54,223 nt of DNA from an uncultured Caulobacterales bacterium (GTDB lineage: Bacteria > Pseudomonadota > Alphaproteobacteria > Caulobacterales > Maricaulaceae): contig CALFVT010000011.1 in the NCBI GenBank assembly GCA_937928165.1, positions 1 through 54,223 of the forward strand, written 5' to 3'. The notes under the pieces were generated by a model. It was not told the origin of the DNA and did not search any database. It saw only the letters and a list, made by a program, of their open reading frames with translations. How positions within the stretch are numbered: the stretch's first letter is position 1; each line of letters begins with the position of its first letter. The translations under genes and the position numbers were made by a program. Positions 44,542-53,351 of the stretch are shown here, one piece after another.

Positions 44542-45243
44542 TTACTTACGAATAGGTAGGTAAACGTCCGACTGAGTTGTCGTTGTTGATGTGTAACCTG
44601 TTGGGGCTGCATCACCGCTATAGATTGTGACATCGCCGCCGCTGTAAGTTGTGCCTGATCCATAGCTTGAGTTAGAGACTTGCATACATGTGCCGTCGCC
44701 AGCGTCTTTTGTTCCCGTCGGACATTCGACAGCGCCGCCTGAATAGCTAGACCCAGATCCATAACTCGTTGTTGTGGTGCCTGAGCTATATTGCGCGCTT
44801 GATTGCAGACATGTACCATCGCCGGCATCTCTTGTGCCTGCAGGACATTCAATGGGGCCTGAATATGTTGTTGCAGTACTATAGCTTGGTTGGCTGTAAG
44901 TTGTTGTGTGCGAATAACTTGTTGCCGTTTGCAGACAGGTTCCATCAGAACTTGGTGTGGTTCCGGCGGGGCATTGTGCCGGCGCACTATAAACCGGTGC
45001 GGGCGCTGTGTAGGTTTGCGTGACAACAGGCGCAGGCTGTTGATAAACTTGAACAGGCGCGGGCTGCTGAATAACGGCTGGGGCGCAAGCTGCGCTGACG
45101 CCGCAGTTTCCGCCGCTCTCGTAATCATAGATATTGCCGCCGTAGCGAGAGCCGTTTTGCCCGCTGGCGCAGGCTGTTAGAGTCATTCCAGCAACGGCCA
45201 TCGCGGCGATTGATGCTGTTTTATAAAATTTCGTTGTGCTCAT
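44542..45243 (-). CDS. Lipoprotein with CPAGT-DGTCLQ repeats, unknown family
   Basis: ATG 45243, with GGGAGG upstream, is preferred over 45312 and gives 233 residues. The lipobox TLTAC places the lipidated Cys at residue 25. After a SRYGG motif and a Pro/Ala/Val/Gln-rich stretch come three imperfect units: CPAGTTPSSDGTCLQ, CPAGTRDAGDGTCLQ and CPTGTKDAGDGTCMQ. Ser/Thr/Tyr/Gly-rich spacers separate them. The paired Cys in each unit could form disulfides. The same unit appears once in the gene at 48524. It is probably an envelope or surface protein of undescribed function. Confidence 0.8.
   Translation of the reverse strand: MSTTKFYKTASIAAMAVAGMTLTACASGQNGSRYGGNIYDYESGGNCGVSAACAPAVIQQPAPVQVYQQPAPVVTQTYTAPAPVYSAPAQCPAGTTPSSDGTCLQTATSYSHTTTYSQPSYSTATTYSGPIECPAGTRDAGDGTCLQSSAQYSSGTTTTSYGSGSSYSGGAVECPTGTKDAGDGTCMQVSNSSYGSGTTYSGGDVTIYSGDAAPTGYTSTTTTQSDVYLPIRK
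44680..44978 (-). repeat. Three imperfect coding repeats
   Basis: Units at about 44680-44728, 44812-44850 and 44935-44978 encode the CPxGT-x4-5-DGTCxQ motif. The two units nearer the C-terminus are closest in DNA sequence, which suggests a recent duplication. Confidence 0.6.
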
Positions 45244-45320
45244 TTCGAGCCTCCCATTTTGAAACACTTTGTGCACAGAGATGCAAATATAAGGCCAAAA
45301 ATACTGCCCCATAGATGAAC

Positions 45321-46814
45321 CTAGCCTGTTTTCTCTAGAATAGCGGTGAAAAACCCGTCCATTCCGCCTAGATCACTCCGAAAACTTGGGCGAGTCCGTA
45401 AGATCCCGTCCAAAATTATATCTGAGTCTATATCTAGCAGAGATTTAGTTAAAATGCGATTAAGGCGAAAATCAGACCGTTCCTTTAAAAAAGCTGTAAT
45501 TTGGTCTTCACCTTCTGCTTTTTGCAGCGAACAGGTACAATATGTTAGCGTTCCGCCCGGTTTTAGAGCCATACTAGCCGCTTTTAAGAGCCGCTTTTGC
45601 AATTTTATAAGCGCGGCTTGGTCTTTCGGTTTTCTATTATAAAGGACTTCGGGGTGGCGGCGAAACGTGCCTGTCGCCGTACAGGGGGCATCAAGTAAAA
45701 TGTGATCGGCTTGGCCAAGATCATTTGGTAAATTCAGTACATCTGCTGTAATAATATTGGCGTTGAGCTGGCAGCGCTCCAAATTTTTCTTAAGCCGATG
45801 AAGGCGGAACTCTGATTTATCGACTGCGGTGACTTTTGCGCCAAGATCAGCCAGCTGAAGCGTTTTTCCGCCGGGTGCAGCGCAAAGATCAAAAATATGC
45901 TGTCCGTCAAAACTGCCGAGATGCTCATGTAGTAAATGAACGGGCAGGGAGGATGCAAGGTCTTGCACCCACCAATCTCCTTCTGAAAACCCTTTAAGTT
46001 TTGTGATATTACCGGCATGTGGTCGGCGCAATGTTTGTGCGTAAACGGGCTCTGCCTCTATGTCCTGTGCAAGTTCAGACGTGTTTATGTCTTTTTTAAC
46101 ACTTATATCAAGCGGCGGAATTTCAACGACTTGGCGGGCAATGCGCCGGGCTTCCATACGGCCATAATCTTTTTCCCATTGTTTTAACAGCCAGCCCGGT
46201 ACATTATTATGGGGTGGCACAGCGCCGATATGTGAAGCGCCGGTTTCAGTTATGCGCCGTAGAACCGCATTGGCCATGCCGACAAAACCGCGGGCGGAAT
46301 CAACCGCTTTCATAGCGTCAACGGATTCGCCGACGACGGCGTGGTCAGGCATTTTTAAAAAAAGACTCTGAGCGGCGGCGCTGCGTAAAATCGCCATGAT
46401 AAATGTCGGCGGTTGTTTTTTTAGATATTGTTTTAGGATATAAGTAATCTGTCCCCAACGGCGAAAGGTCACGGCCGTCACATTACGCACAAAGGCTCTG
46501 TCGCGGGTTGAAAGCTCATGAAATCCGTTTTGTTTTTCAAGAGCGTCTTCAATACTGACCCCTTGCCCCCAAATGGTTTGTATGGCTCTGGCTATAATCA
46601 ACCGGCTTTGCGCGCCGGGGCCTAGATTCCAGCCATTATCCCTTCGGGGGCGCTCTGCACCGGCTTTAGCGGCCTTATTATAAGAAGGTTTACGGCTATT
46701 GGCTTGGCGCCTATCTTGCGCCCCTCGTTTTTCGCGCGTTCCCGCTCTTGAGCCTTGGCCTGAACGTGGAGGTGAAGCTTTGGGGCTGTCTTGAGATGAC
46801 GGGTGTTTATCCAT
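45321..46814 (-). CDS. rsmB: RsmB-family rRNA cytosine methyltransferase
   Basis: This 497-residue protein has a basic, disordered N-terminal extension of about 65 residues, a NusB-like helical domain (about 70-210) and an m5C methyltransferase domain. SAM contacts lie in FDLCAAPGGKT. The two catalytic Cys are in LLDAPCTATGTFRRHPE and TYCTCSLQ. It would methylate C967 of 16S rRNA; the exact target is inferred from family. It is divergent from the DUF1674 gene. Confidence 0.9.
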   Translation of the reverse strand: MDKHPSSQDSPKASPPRSGQGSRAGTREKRGAQDRRQANSRKPSYNKAAKAGAERPRRDNGWNLGPGAQSRLIIARAIQTIWGQGVSIEDALEKQNGFHELSTRDRAFVRNVTAVTFRRWGQITYILKQYLKKQPPTFIMAILRSAAAQSLFLKMPDHAVVGESVDAMKAVDSARGFVGMANAVLRRITETGASHIGAVPPHNNVPGWLLKQWEKDYGRMEARRIARQVVEIPPLDISVKKDINTSELAQDIEAEPVYAQTLRRPHAGNITKLKGFSEGDWWVQDLASSLPVHLLHEHLGSFDGQHIFDLCAAPGGKTLQLADLGAKVTAVDKSEFRLHRLKKNLERCQLNANIITADVLNLPNDLGQADHILLDAPCTATGTFRRHPEVLYNRKPKDQAALIKLQKRLLKAASMALKPGGTLTYCTCSLQKAEGEDQITAFLKERSDFRLNRILTKSLLDIDSDIILDGILRTRPSFRSDLGGMDGFFTAILEKTG

Positions 46815-47024
46815 GAGCTTGCGCCTATCAGACTGTGCCCTTTATGAACAGAGGCAATAGGCAGTCTTTAGGGTAAATCTTAATACCGTCTTGGTCATTA
46901 TGCTTAACAAGTCGCAAATTCTATCTTAAGTAAATTTTATCCCCGATAGTGTATCACCACAATCCAGTGACCTGTTCATAGGGATGGGTTTGACGTGTTT
47001 ATATTTACAGCGTAAAAGGCGGGT

Positions 47025-47222
47025 ATGGATGACCAATACCCCCCTCACGCTGCGACGGGCAAAGTTTTAAGCCCGGCTGCGAAACGCGCTTTGAAAGAAG
47101 CCGCCGATCGCCGTAATGCCAAAGATACGTCAAATCGTTCCCATGAGAAAAACGGGCCAAAAGGCGAAGAACCCACTCGTTATGGCGATTGGGAACGCGG
47201 AGGTATTGCGTATGACTTTTAA
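47025..47222 (+). CDS. DUF1674 (SdhAF4-like) protein
   Basis: This 65-residue protein ends with GPKGEEPTRYGDWERGGIAYDF read as GPKGEEPTRYGDW plus a short tail, the signature of DUF1674. The eukaryotic member SDHAF4 helps assemble flavinylated succinate dehydrogenase. The N-terminal part is charged and helical. I recall it beside rsmB in many alphaproteobacteria. A bacterial role in SDH assembly is inference. Confidence 0.88.
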   Translation: MDDQYPPHAATGKVLSPAAKRALKEAADRRNAKDTSNRSHEKNGPKGEEPTRYGDWERGGIAYDF

Positions 47223-47327
47223 TCGAAAGTCATCCTGCTAATCCGAAGCCTTTAATTTAACGGGCCTTGGCCCCAAATGGTGACGTTGACCTATGAAGAC
47301 ATGGGCAGCATTAGTGGGAGTACGCAT

Positions 47328-48374
47328 ATGCGTCGGTTACATTTAGGTTTTACGGCTCTGAGTAGTCTTGGTTTAATGATGGCGGCGCCGGCTGCTATGG
47401 CAGGGAACTGCGCTTCGGGTGGTGGGCAAAATTGTCATCCGGGCGTTGTTTATAATGCAGCAGGTGCGCCAACACTTGATCCACTACTGATCAATGTGCG
47501 TCAACCGCTCGAAGATTTACGCTCAGTCCACATACGCACGGCTCCGGCCGTATCTATTACGCGGCTTTATGGTCAGCAGCCTTTAGCCGGCCTGCAAGAT
47601 GCACCGAGTGGGTTTCAAGGGGGATGTCATCCGACAACGACGCAATATTGCCGGCAAAATATTGCCGCTCCGGCTTCTTTCGCTCGGCCTGTTCCGGCCC
47701 CGGCCCCTGTTGTTTCACCGGTTATAACACCGCGTGTGCAATATGGCGGTGGATATAATCCGCAAGCGTTTCAACCACGTCAATATGGTGAAAATATTTT
47801 CACCCCGGGTATTGCTCATATTCCAACCTCTTATGTTGACCGTAGCCCCCATACAGCTAATCGTTTGTTGGCCTCTGGCTTAACTCAGTCCTATCAGGCG
47901 GTTTCGCATCATAATGCTTCACCTTTTACGGGGGGACAGGTTCAATTATCACAGCCTGCCAATGTAAGCTCAACTCATAGCCAAACGAGTAATGCGGTGA
48001 GCCCCGTGGCATCAGACGGCACATATTGGGAGCAAGTCTCGGGCCCGACATTATTTGGTGATACATTAGCCACGCAGGTTGTCTGTAAGCGCCAAGCCCC
48101 TGTGCGGCAGGTGCAAACAGTTCAAGTGCAAAGACAAGTGGTTCGCCCGATTATCCCTGTGCCTGTTGCTGTGCCCGTTCACTGCGAGAATACGGTTGTT
48201 AATAGCCGTTACGGCTTAAACGGTGCCTCGCAGCCGGTCCAAAATTTTGGCGGCCCAATTATTCAAGCGCCGCTACAGCGCGCGCCGCAGCTACGCCCAT
48301 TTGCAGGGCAAGTGCAATTACCCCCGCAGGCTCAAGGCTGGGGAGTCCAGCCGCAAGGCCGCTGGACTTATTAG
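47328..48374 (+). CDS. Secreted Pro/Gln/Val-rich protein, unknown family
   Basis: An ATG at 47277 opens the frame, but ATG 47328 has GGGAG seven bases upstream and a clean signal peptide (cleavage near AMA-GNC, residue 25), giving 348 residues. The mature protein begins GNCASGGGQNCHPG, with paired Cys, and repeats GGCHP at about residue 103. Middle and C-terminal parts are rich in Pro, Gln and Val. A segment SDGTYWEQVSGPTLFGDT looks ordered. VVRPIIPVPV, a Cys and then SRYG recur in the next gene, so the two are probably relatives. Confidence 0.75.
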   Translation: MRRLHLGFTALSSLGLMMAAPAAMAGNCASGGGQNCHPGVVYNAAGAPTLDPLLINVRQPLEDLRSVHIRTAPAVSITRLYGQQPLAGLQDAPSGFQGGCHPTTTQYCRQNIAAPASFARPVPAPAPVVSPVITPRVQYGGGYNPQAFQPRQYGENIFTPGIAHIPTSYVDRSPHTANRLLASGLTQSYQAVSHHNASPFTGGQVQLSQPANVSSTHSQTSNAVSPVASDGTYWEQVSGPTLFGDTLATQVVCKRQAPVRQVQTVQVQRQVVRPIIPVPVAVPVHCENTVVNSRYGLNGASQPVQNFGGPIIQAPLQRAPQLRPFAGQVQLPPQAQGWGVQPQGRWTY

Positions 48375-48396
48375 GCTGATTTTATAAAGCTTTATG

Positions 48397-48425
48397 AAAC
48401 GCAGTCTCAGGGCTGCGTTTTTTTT
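48397..48425 (+). terminator. Rho-independent terminator
   Basis: AAACGCAG and CTGCGTTT form a perfect 8-bp stem across an 8-nt loop, followed by a run of T. Confidence 0.9.
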
Positions 48426-48523
48426 GCCTATATGAAATGACAGCGCTTGATGAAATGACAGCTCTTGGCATGGATATTGCTTCGGTCTTTCTGTATTGTT
48501 TCATTATGCAAGGAGGGACCAGC

Positions 48524-49195
48524 ATGGCCCGTCAATTTAAAAAGATTATGGCTGTGTCACTTTTTGGCACAATTTCAGCATTGAGCTTTGCCGCACCGGC
48601 GCAAGCAGCATGTAACGGGGGCGCATATTGTAACGCATCAAGCGGGCAACATGCGGCCTATCATCCGCCGGCTTTATCAACATGGTCACATCATAACGTT
48701 CAGACCCAAAATTATGTCACGGCGGCCCCGCGTCATGTAACTTATGCAAAAACATCGCCGGTTCGCTATACGAATGTAAGTTATTCCGGCCCAGTTACAT
48801 CATCGCGGCAGGCACCATGCCCCGCCGGCTCTACTCGCCAATCAGACGGGATTTGTTTATCAACGATGTCCATGATGAGCTCATCTCACACGGTTGCGCC
48901 GCTAACACGCAATATTGTCACAGGCCTTGGCGTCAATGAAAGTTTACGCCCGACAACTTGCCCCGTTGCTGTTCATAACCCTAGCGGAGCAAAAGTCCTT
49001 GGCTGTTATAACGTTGTTAAACCGAAACCGATTGTCAGAACTGTTGTTAGAACTGTCCCGACGGTTTACCGCGTTGTGCGCCCCATTGTTTATGTGCAAA
49101 GGCCTGTACCCGTTTGTAACACATGCTGCACACCGACAAAGATTAAATCGCGTTACGGCGCAATAGGCCCCGCTGCGCCGAAATGTGGCTGGTAA
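48524..49195 (+). CDS. Secreted Cys-rich protein related to its neighbour, unknown family
   Basis: ATG 48524 with an AGGAGGGA ribosome site is clearly preferable to the upstream start at 48437. It gives 223 residues with a signal peptide ending APAQA-ACNGG. The mature N-terminus ACNGGAYC resembles the Cys-containing start of the preceding gene. One CPAGSTRQSDGICLS unit matches the repeats of the lipoprotein at 44542. The C-terminal YRVVRPIVYVQRPVPVC followed by CC and SRYG resembles the preceding protein. The mature part has about eleven Cys, suggesting disulfides. Confidence 0.78.
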   Translation: MARQFKKIMAVSLFGTISALSFAAPAQAACNGGAYCNASSGQHAAYHPPALSTWSHHNVQTQNYVTAAPRHVTYAKTSPVRYTNVSYSGPVTSSRQAPCPAGSTRQSDGICLSTMSMMSSSHTVAPLTRNIVTGLGVNESLRPTTCPVAVHNPSGAKVLGCYNVVKPKPIVRTVVRTVPTVYRVVRPIVYVQRPVPVCNTCCTPTKIKSRYGAIGPAAPKCGW

Positions 49196-49224
49196 GCTTT
49201 AGATTATATAATTAAACTGAAACT

Positions 49225-49247
49225 CCGCCCTGAAGGGCGGTTTTTTT
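49225..49247 (+). terminator. Rho-independent terminator
   Basis: CCGCCC and GGGCGG form a perfect stem with a TGAA loop, followed by seven T. Confidence 0.92.
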
Positions 49248-49290
49248 ATGGGAGGTCAAAGCTTGAAATTAGGTGGAAACCCCGTCACTT

Positions 49291-50178
49291 ATGGCTATGT
49301 CTTTTTGTCTTGAAAATGATATTCTCTCCATAGGCTTTACCCAAAGGGGCGGCGCTTTGACATTTGCGCGCCTTAAAGACGGACGGGAATTTTTACGCGC
49401 GGCGCCCTTAAAGGCTCCTTTCGATATTTTGAACCAAGCTTGTTTTCCGATGGTGCCGCTTTGTAACCGGATCGGCGGCAATCAATTTAACTTCGACGGT
49501 GAGGCCTATTATTGCTGCGCAAATAGCTCTATTGATCCGTTATATATCCATGGTGATGGGTGGCTATCCGAATGGGATGTATTGCGGCGCTCTCATCAAA
49601 CAGCGGTTTTAGAATTTAAACAACCAGCCAATAAACTGACGCCCTTTGCTTATATAGCGCGGCAAGAGATAACCCTAGAAGGTAACGCTTTGAAGATTAC
49701 ATTAAGTGTGACCAATATAGGCCGTAAAGCCCTGCCTTTCGGTTTTGGTTTACACCCTTATTTTCCGCGTAGCCCGGCTATGACAATTAACTTTGACTCA
49801 CAGGGGTATTGGGACAATAATGATTCTAATCTTCCGGATATATGGGTGCCGTCAAATGGAATAATGGATTTTAACTTGCCGCGTAGATTGCCAGGCAGGC
49901 TCATTGATAATTGTTTTGCGGGCTGGAATCATGACGTGCTGATGACTTGGCCGGAATATGATATGGCTGTCAGCCTTAGAGCTGATAACATATTTCAATA
50001 TTGCCAAATATTTGCGCCGCAAGATCAGCCATATTTTTGCTTTGAACCGATGAGCCATAAAGCCGGCGGATTAAACGAAGTAAATCACCCTGGATTTATA
50101 ACCTTAGGGCCGCAAGAGACTTTATCGGGCAATGTAAGTTTTAATATTCACCCTAATCTTCATTCGGCAGCGCGCTGA
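49291..50178 (+). CDS. Aldose 1-epimerase family protein
   Basis: This protein of about 295 residues has the galactose-mutarotase fold: VPLCNRIGGNQFNFDG with the substrate Arg, IHGDGWLSEWDV with the catalytic His region, FGFGLHPYFPR and YFCFEPMSHKAGG with the late Glu. Members interconvert alpha and beta anomers of sugars. The ORF can also start at GTG 49273; no ribosome site clearly decides. Its last 19 bases overlap the convergent gene. Confidence 0.88.
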   Translation: MAMSFCLENDILSIGFTQRGGALTFARLKDGREFLRAAPLKAPFDILNQACFPMVPLCNRIGGNQFNFDGEAYYCCANSSIDPLYIHGDGWLSEWDVLRRSHQTAVLEFKQPANKLTPFAYIARQEITLEGNALKITLSVTNIGRKALPFGFGLHPYFPRSPAMTINFDSQGYWDNNDSNLPDIWVPSNGIMDFNLPRRLPGRLIDNCFAGWNHDVLMTWPEYDMAVSLRADNIFQYCQIFAPQDQPYFCFEPMSHKAGGLNEVNHPGFITLGPQETLSGNVSFNIHPNLHSAAR

Positions 50179-51098
50179 ATGGAGGGGGCCATGAAACTGC
50201 GAAGCTCTGCGGCAAGGTTAATAAAACAGGCCTGTAGCCGCTTAAATCCCGGCGTAAGTTTAAAACCAGCTGGGTTCATATATATATTGCGGTTAACCTC
50301 GATTTGAATCACATTGATTCCTTCATTGGGCTGGCCATAGGTTGAGGTGACATATCCGCCCGCATATGGGTAATTACGGGCCAAACGATAGCCTGCTTTT
50401 GTAAAAACTTGCTCAGTTAAATCAACAAGTTCTGGTGTGGCGGATGCGCCGAAACGATCGCCTAAGATAATATCATGACGTGGCCGCCCTGATTGGCTAA
50501 TTCCCGGCATAGAGTGGCAATCGAGTAATAATGCCTGCCCCGCAGATTGATAGGCGGCGTTTAATAAATTTTGCAAAGCGTCATGATAAGGACGATAAAG
50601 GCTCTCTATACGGGCTTTATAAACGTCTTTGGTTAAGGGGTTTTTATAAATTTTAAGGGTTTCCGTAATCATAGTTGGGACCACCCCAAGCCCCGCTGCG
50701 CCGCGCGGCGTGGTTGGCGCATTATATTCCCCCCATGCAGGCAGGACCTCATCAGCGGCCCGGTTTACGTCAACATAACAGCGCGGAAAATTGGCTTTTA
50801 AAATAGGAATGTCTTGTTTTGCCAATGGCGCAATGAGTTTATCAATAAAAGCATCCTCATTACGCCGTAATGTGGATAAAGGCAGGGCTGTTCGGGTGAT
50901 GAAAGCTTTTGGGTAAATCCGCCCACTGTGAGGGGAGGCGGCGATGAGACCGCATTCATTAAAATGGGGGCCTTGCAGCTCTACGGCGGGGCTAAAGCTA
51001 TGTAGGGTTTGCGCTTCGAGCCGTTTGTGAGATGAAAAACTTATCATAAGATGATAAAGCGCAATATTTATGCGGCTGTCAAAGAAAATGATCGCCAT
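50160..51098 (-). CDS. N-formylglutamate amidohydrolase-like protein
   Basis: This 312-residue protein matches the FGase family: AASPHSGRIYP with the metal-binding His, RRNEDAFIDKL, ANFPRCYVDVNRAADE, LLDCHSMPG and VIQIEVNRNIYMN. The family hydrolyses N-formyl-glutamate in histidine degradation, but many members have other amide substrates. No hut genes lie nearby. The start is uncertain: ATG 51047 is an alternative and neither has a good ribosome site. I recall it next to cpdR in other alphaproteobacteria. Confidence 0.88.
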   Translation of the reverse strand: MAIIFFDSRINIALYHLMISFSSHKRLEAQTLHSFSPAVELQGPHFNECGLIAASPHSGRIYPKAFITRTALPLSTLRRNEDAFIDKLIAPLAKQDIPILKANFPRCYVDVNRAADEVLPAWGEYNAPTTPRGAAGLGVVPTMITETLKIYKNPLTKDVYKARIESLYRPYHDALQNLLNAAYQSAGQALLLDCHSMPGISQSGRPRHDIILGDRFGASATPELVDLTEQVFTKAGYRLARNYPYAGGYVTSTYGQPNEGINVIQIEVNRNIYMNPAGFKLTPGFKRLQACFINLAAELRSFMAPSIQRAAE

Positions 51099-51274
51099 TT
51101 GGGGTTTATATTTATAGTTTATTAACCATAAATAAGATGTTGTGAGGATTATGGCGTTAATCCTGCATAGCTTATTTTAATATGCCGTAGGTTTACTGAT
51201 TTGAAACATCTGCTGGCGTAAATAACGTGCATAAGAAAGGTGAACAAGCCTGCTGGCTTGTTAAGGTGATGACG

Positions 51275-51634
51275 ATGGCAACCATACTTTACGCTGAAGA
51301 CGATGATTCTATGCGCCGGTTTTTTGCGGCAGCTCTTGAAAAAGCGGGTCACCATGTTGTTGCCTGTGATGACGGAGAGCGGGCACTTCGGGCCTTAAGA
51401 TTTGCTGATGGTGCGTTTGATATGCTGCTGACGGATATTATGATGCCCGGTCTTGACGGTATTGAGCTGGCTAAAATGGCAGAGACCCTGTCGCCGGGTA
51501 TAAAGATTATGTTTATTACGGGCTTTGCGGCTGTTGCAAAAAACAATACCGAAACCACTGATGCCCATGTTCTGTCTAAACCGGTTCACCTGCGCCAGCT
51601 TGTTGACGAAGTTGACCGTCTTATCGCGGCGTAA
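51275..51634 (+). CDS. cpdR: Response regulator CpdR
   Basis: This 119-residue single-domain receiver starts at ATG 51275 (AAGGTGAT upstream); an ATG at 51227 is less likely. It has the acidic pair AEDDD, the phosphorylation Asp54 in LLTDIMMPGLDGIELA, IMFITGFAAVA and the Lys in VLSKPVHL. Unphosphorylated CpdR directs ClpXP to degrade cell-cycle proteins in Caulobacter, controlled by the CckA-ChpT phosphorelay. The close match to that sequence pattern supports the name. Confidence 0.93.
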   Translation: MATILYAEDDDSMRRFFAAALEKAGHHVVACDDGERALRALRFADGAFDMLLTDIMMPGLDGIELAKMAETLSPGIKIMFITGFAAVAKNNTETTDAHVLSKPVHLRQLVDEVDRLIAA

Positions 51635-51733
51635 TTAAGCCGCTTGGTTCGTGAAAAATGTCTTGATTATCTGTCGGTGCGGCTCTATATCGCGCTGTCT
51701 CATCATCCCATAGGTGATGTCTTTGAAACGGAT

Positions 51734-51808
51734 GGGCGATTAGCTCAGCGGGAGAGCACTACATTGACATTGTAGGGGTCACTGGTTCAATCCCAGTATC
51801 GCCCACCA
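51734..51808 (+). tRNA. tRNA-Val (anticodon GAC), attachment site
   Basis: The cloverleaf is complete. The acceptor arms GGGCGAT and ATCGCCC pair perfectly; the D arm is GCTC/GAGC. The anticodon stem is CTACA/TGTAG around loop TTGACAT, with anticodon GAC at 51766-51768. The T arm is ACTGG-TTCAATC-CCAGT. A is the discriminator and CCA is encoded. Its 3' half overlaps the end of the recombinase gene on the other strand. Confidence 0.97.
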
Positions 51809-53351
51809 TTACACCATTTTGAGGTTTAATTAGCTGAAAAAGCCTTACTGGCTCTGCGATTTGGGCGGTTCGATAACCTTCATTTGGACAGTATGCAATG
51901 CGCTTAGGAAATACTAGGCGAAGTAACAATTTCTGATATTCGAGATTGCCAGATTCCCATAGTTTCCAAGGGCTTGAGAGGAATTCACAAGTGGTTCGAT
52001 AAGTTCTTGAAAAGCTATATTTTGGTTCCATAGATTTAGTAACATTTTCACGCAAAATAGCCTTTTCTTGCTCTAATGCATTGATCTGTTTTTCATAGAT
52101 TTTAATCATCGAAGAGCTATCGGTATTGGTTAGTAAGTCTACCAATTTAGCCGTTTTATTCTCTAAGCCAGCTATCTTTCTTTTTGTTTCCTTAGCATTC
52201 ACCTCAACGCTTTTAATCACTTGCTCCCACCTGTCTTCCATCATTGCCAGAGCAAGTTGAAAAAGGTTTTCAGCAGGTTGAAGTTCTTGAAGCAAGTCTT
52301 CAAATTCAGATTCAATCTTCTCTTTACGAATATTCCGCTTTCTGTCTTCGCAATCTTTTTGCTGACAGAAATAATATCCATATAATTTCGTTCTTCCTTT
52401 TGACCACGCGGCGGTCATAGGAGAATGGCATGTGGCGCACTCCACACAACCACGAAGAGGAAAATCATTCGTAAAGTCCTTTCTTGCAGGCATGCTCACT
52501 TTACCATCAAGCTTTGCTTGTACCTTTTTCCAAGTTTCTAAGCTTATAAGAGGTTCGTGCTTGCCCTTTTTAAAGAAGATATCCCACTTTTTGACATTGA
52601 AATATCCAGCATAAATAGGTGAACGAAGAACATTATATACAGATTGCCATTGCCTTGGGTTTCCATTCTTTCGCGTAATTGTAGAAGGATGAGCTTCAAA
52701 GAACCTTTGCACCTCATTTGTTGTTTGAAATCGGCCTGAAGCGATACCTTCTAACGCTTCCTTTACAATAGAAGCATTGGGTTCTGATGGTGTAAGCATT
52801 TTTCCACCATCATCCATTTTCTTGTATTCGTAGCCAAGTGGTGGTTCACCAAAAACGTAATACCCTTTATCAACACGAGCACGCATTTTTTGTCTGGTTT
52901 GCCGCGCGCCTTGTTGCCGCTCAAGTTGCCCATGAGCAGCAAAGATTGTTTCCATGAATTCGCCTTCAGGTGAATTTTGGAATTCAAAGTTCAAGCATTC
53001 TCTTTCAGCATTTCTTGAATACATTTCTCCACGCAATTTGAGATGAAATAATGTATCACGAGCATAGCGCTTTAAATCATCGAAGATCACAATGTATTTT
53101 TCATCTGGGTTAGCATCCAGATAATCTAATAAGGCAACCATGCCCTTACGTGCCATAAAGTCACCACCGCCACTAGCATCATCTGGGAAAACACGCTCTA
53201 CCAAATACCCTTTGCGCAAAGCGTATTCACGACACCGATGTTCTTGGCTATCTAGGCCGCTACCATTCTTTACTTGTTTAGTATCGGAAACACGACAGTA
53301 AATGACTGCCTTTTGTATAGAGGCTGATGTTGAGTTTTTTTGATGTTTCAT
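51759..53351 (-). CDS. Large serine recombinase (integrase)
   Basis: This 530-residue site-specific recombinase has the resolvase domain with catalytic Ser22 in YCRVSD and conserved Arg in FDDLKRYARD. The Recombinase domain follows (GEPPLGYEYKK, YNVLRSPIYAGYF), then a zinc ribbon (CVECATCHSPM plus YFCQQKDC) and a coiled coil at about 375-425. Its last 17 codons, including the stop, are the antisense of tRNA-Val and encode GDTGIEPVTPTMSM. It would integrate and, with a helper, excise the element. Confidence 0.93.
   Translation of the reverse strand: MKHQKNSTSASIQKAVIYCRVSDTKQVKNGSGLDSQEHRCREYALRKGYLVERVFPDDASGGGDFMARKGMVALLDYLDANPDEKYIVIFDDLKRYARDTLFHLKLRGEMYSRNAERECLNFEFQNSPEGEFMETIFAAHGQLERQQGARQTRQKMRARVDKGYYVFGEPPLGYEYKKMDDGGKMLTPSEPNASIVKEALEGIASGRFQTTNEVQRFFEAHPSTITRKNGNPRQWQSVYNVLRSPIYAGYFNVKKWDIFFKKGKHEPLISLETWKKVQAKLDGKVSMPARKDFTNDFPLRGCVECATCHSPMTAAWSKGRTKLYGYYFCQQKDCEDRKRNIRKEKIESEFEDLLQELQPAENLFQLALAMMEDRWEQVIKSVEVNAKETKRKIAGLENKTAKLVDLLTNTDSSSMIKIYEKQINALEQEKAILRENVTKSMEPKYSFSRTYRTTCEFLSSPWKLWESGNLEYQKLLLRLVFPKRIAYCPNEGYRTAQIAEPVRLFQLIKPQNGVMVGDTGIEPVTPTMSM

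Noticed and set aside
44445-45128. 227-residue minus-strand frame overlapping the repeat lipoprotein
   Set aside because: It is a frame shadow of the Pro/Gln/Thr-rich repeats. The other frame has a lipobox, a strong ribosome site and ordered repeats.
51227-51275. Extended CpdR N-terminus
   Set aside because: The extra 16 residues do not fit a receiver domain. ATG 51275 has the ribosome site and matches the usual CpdR start.
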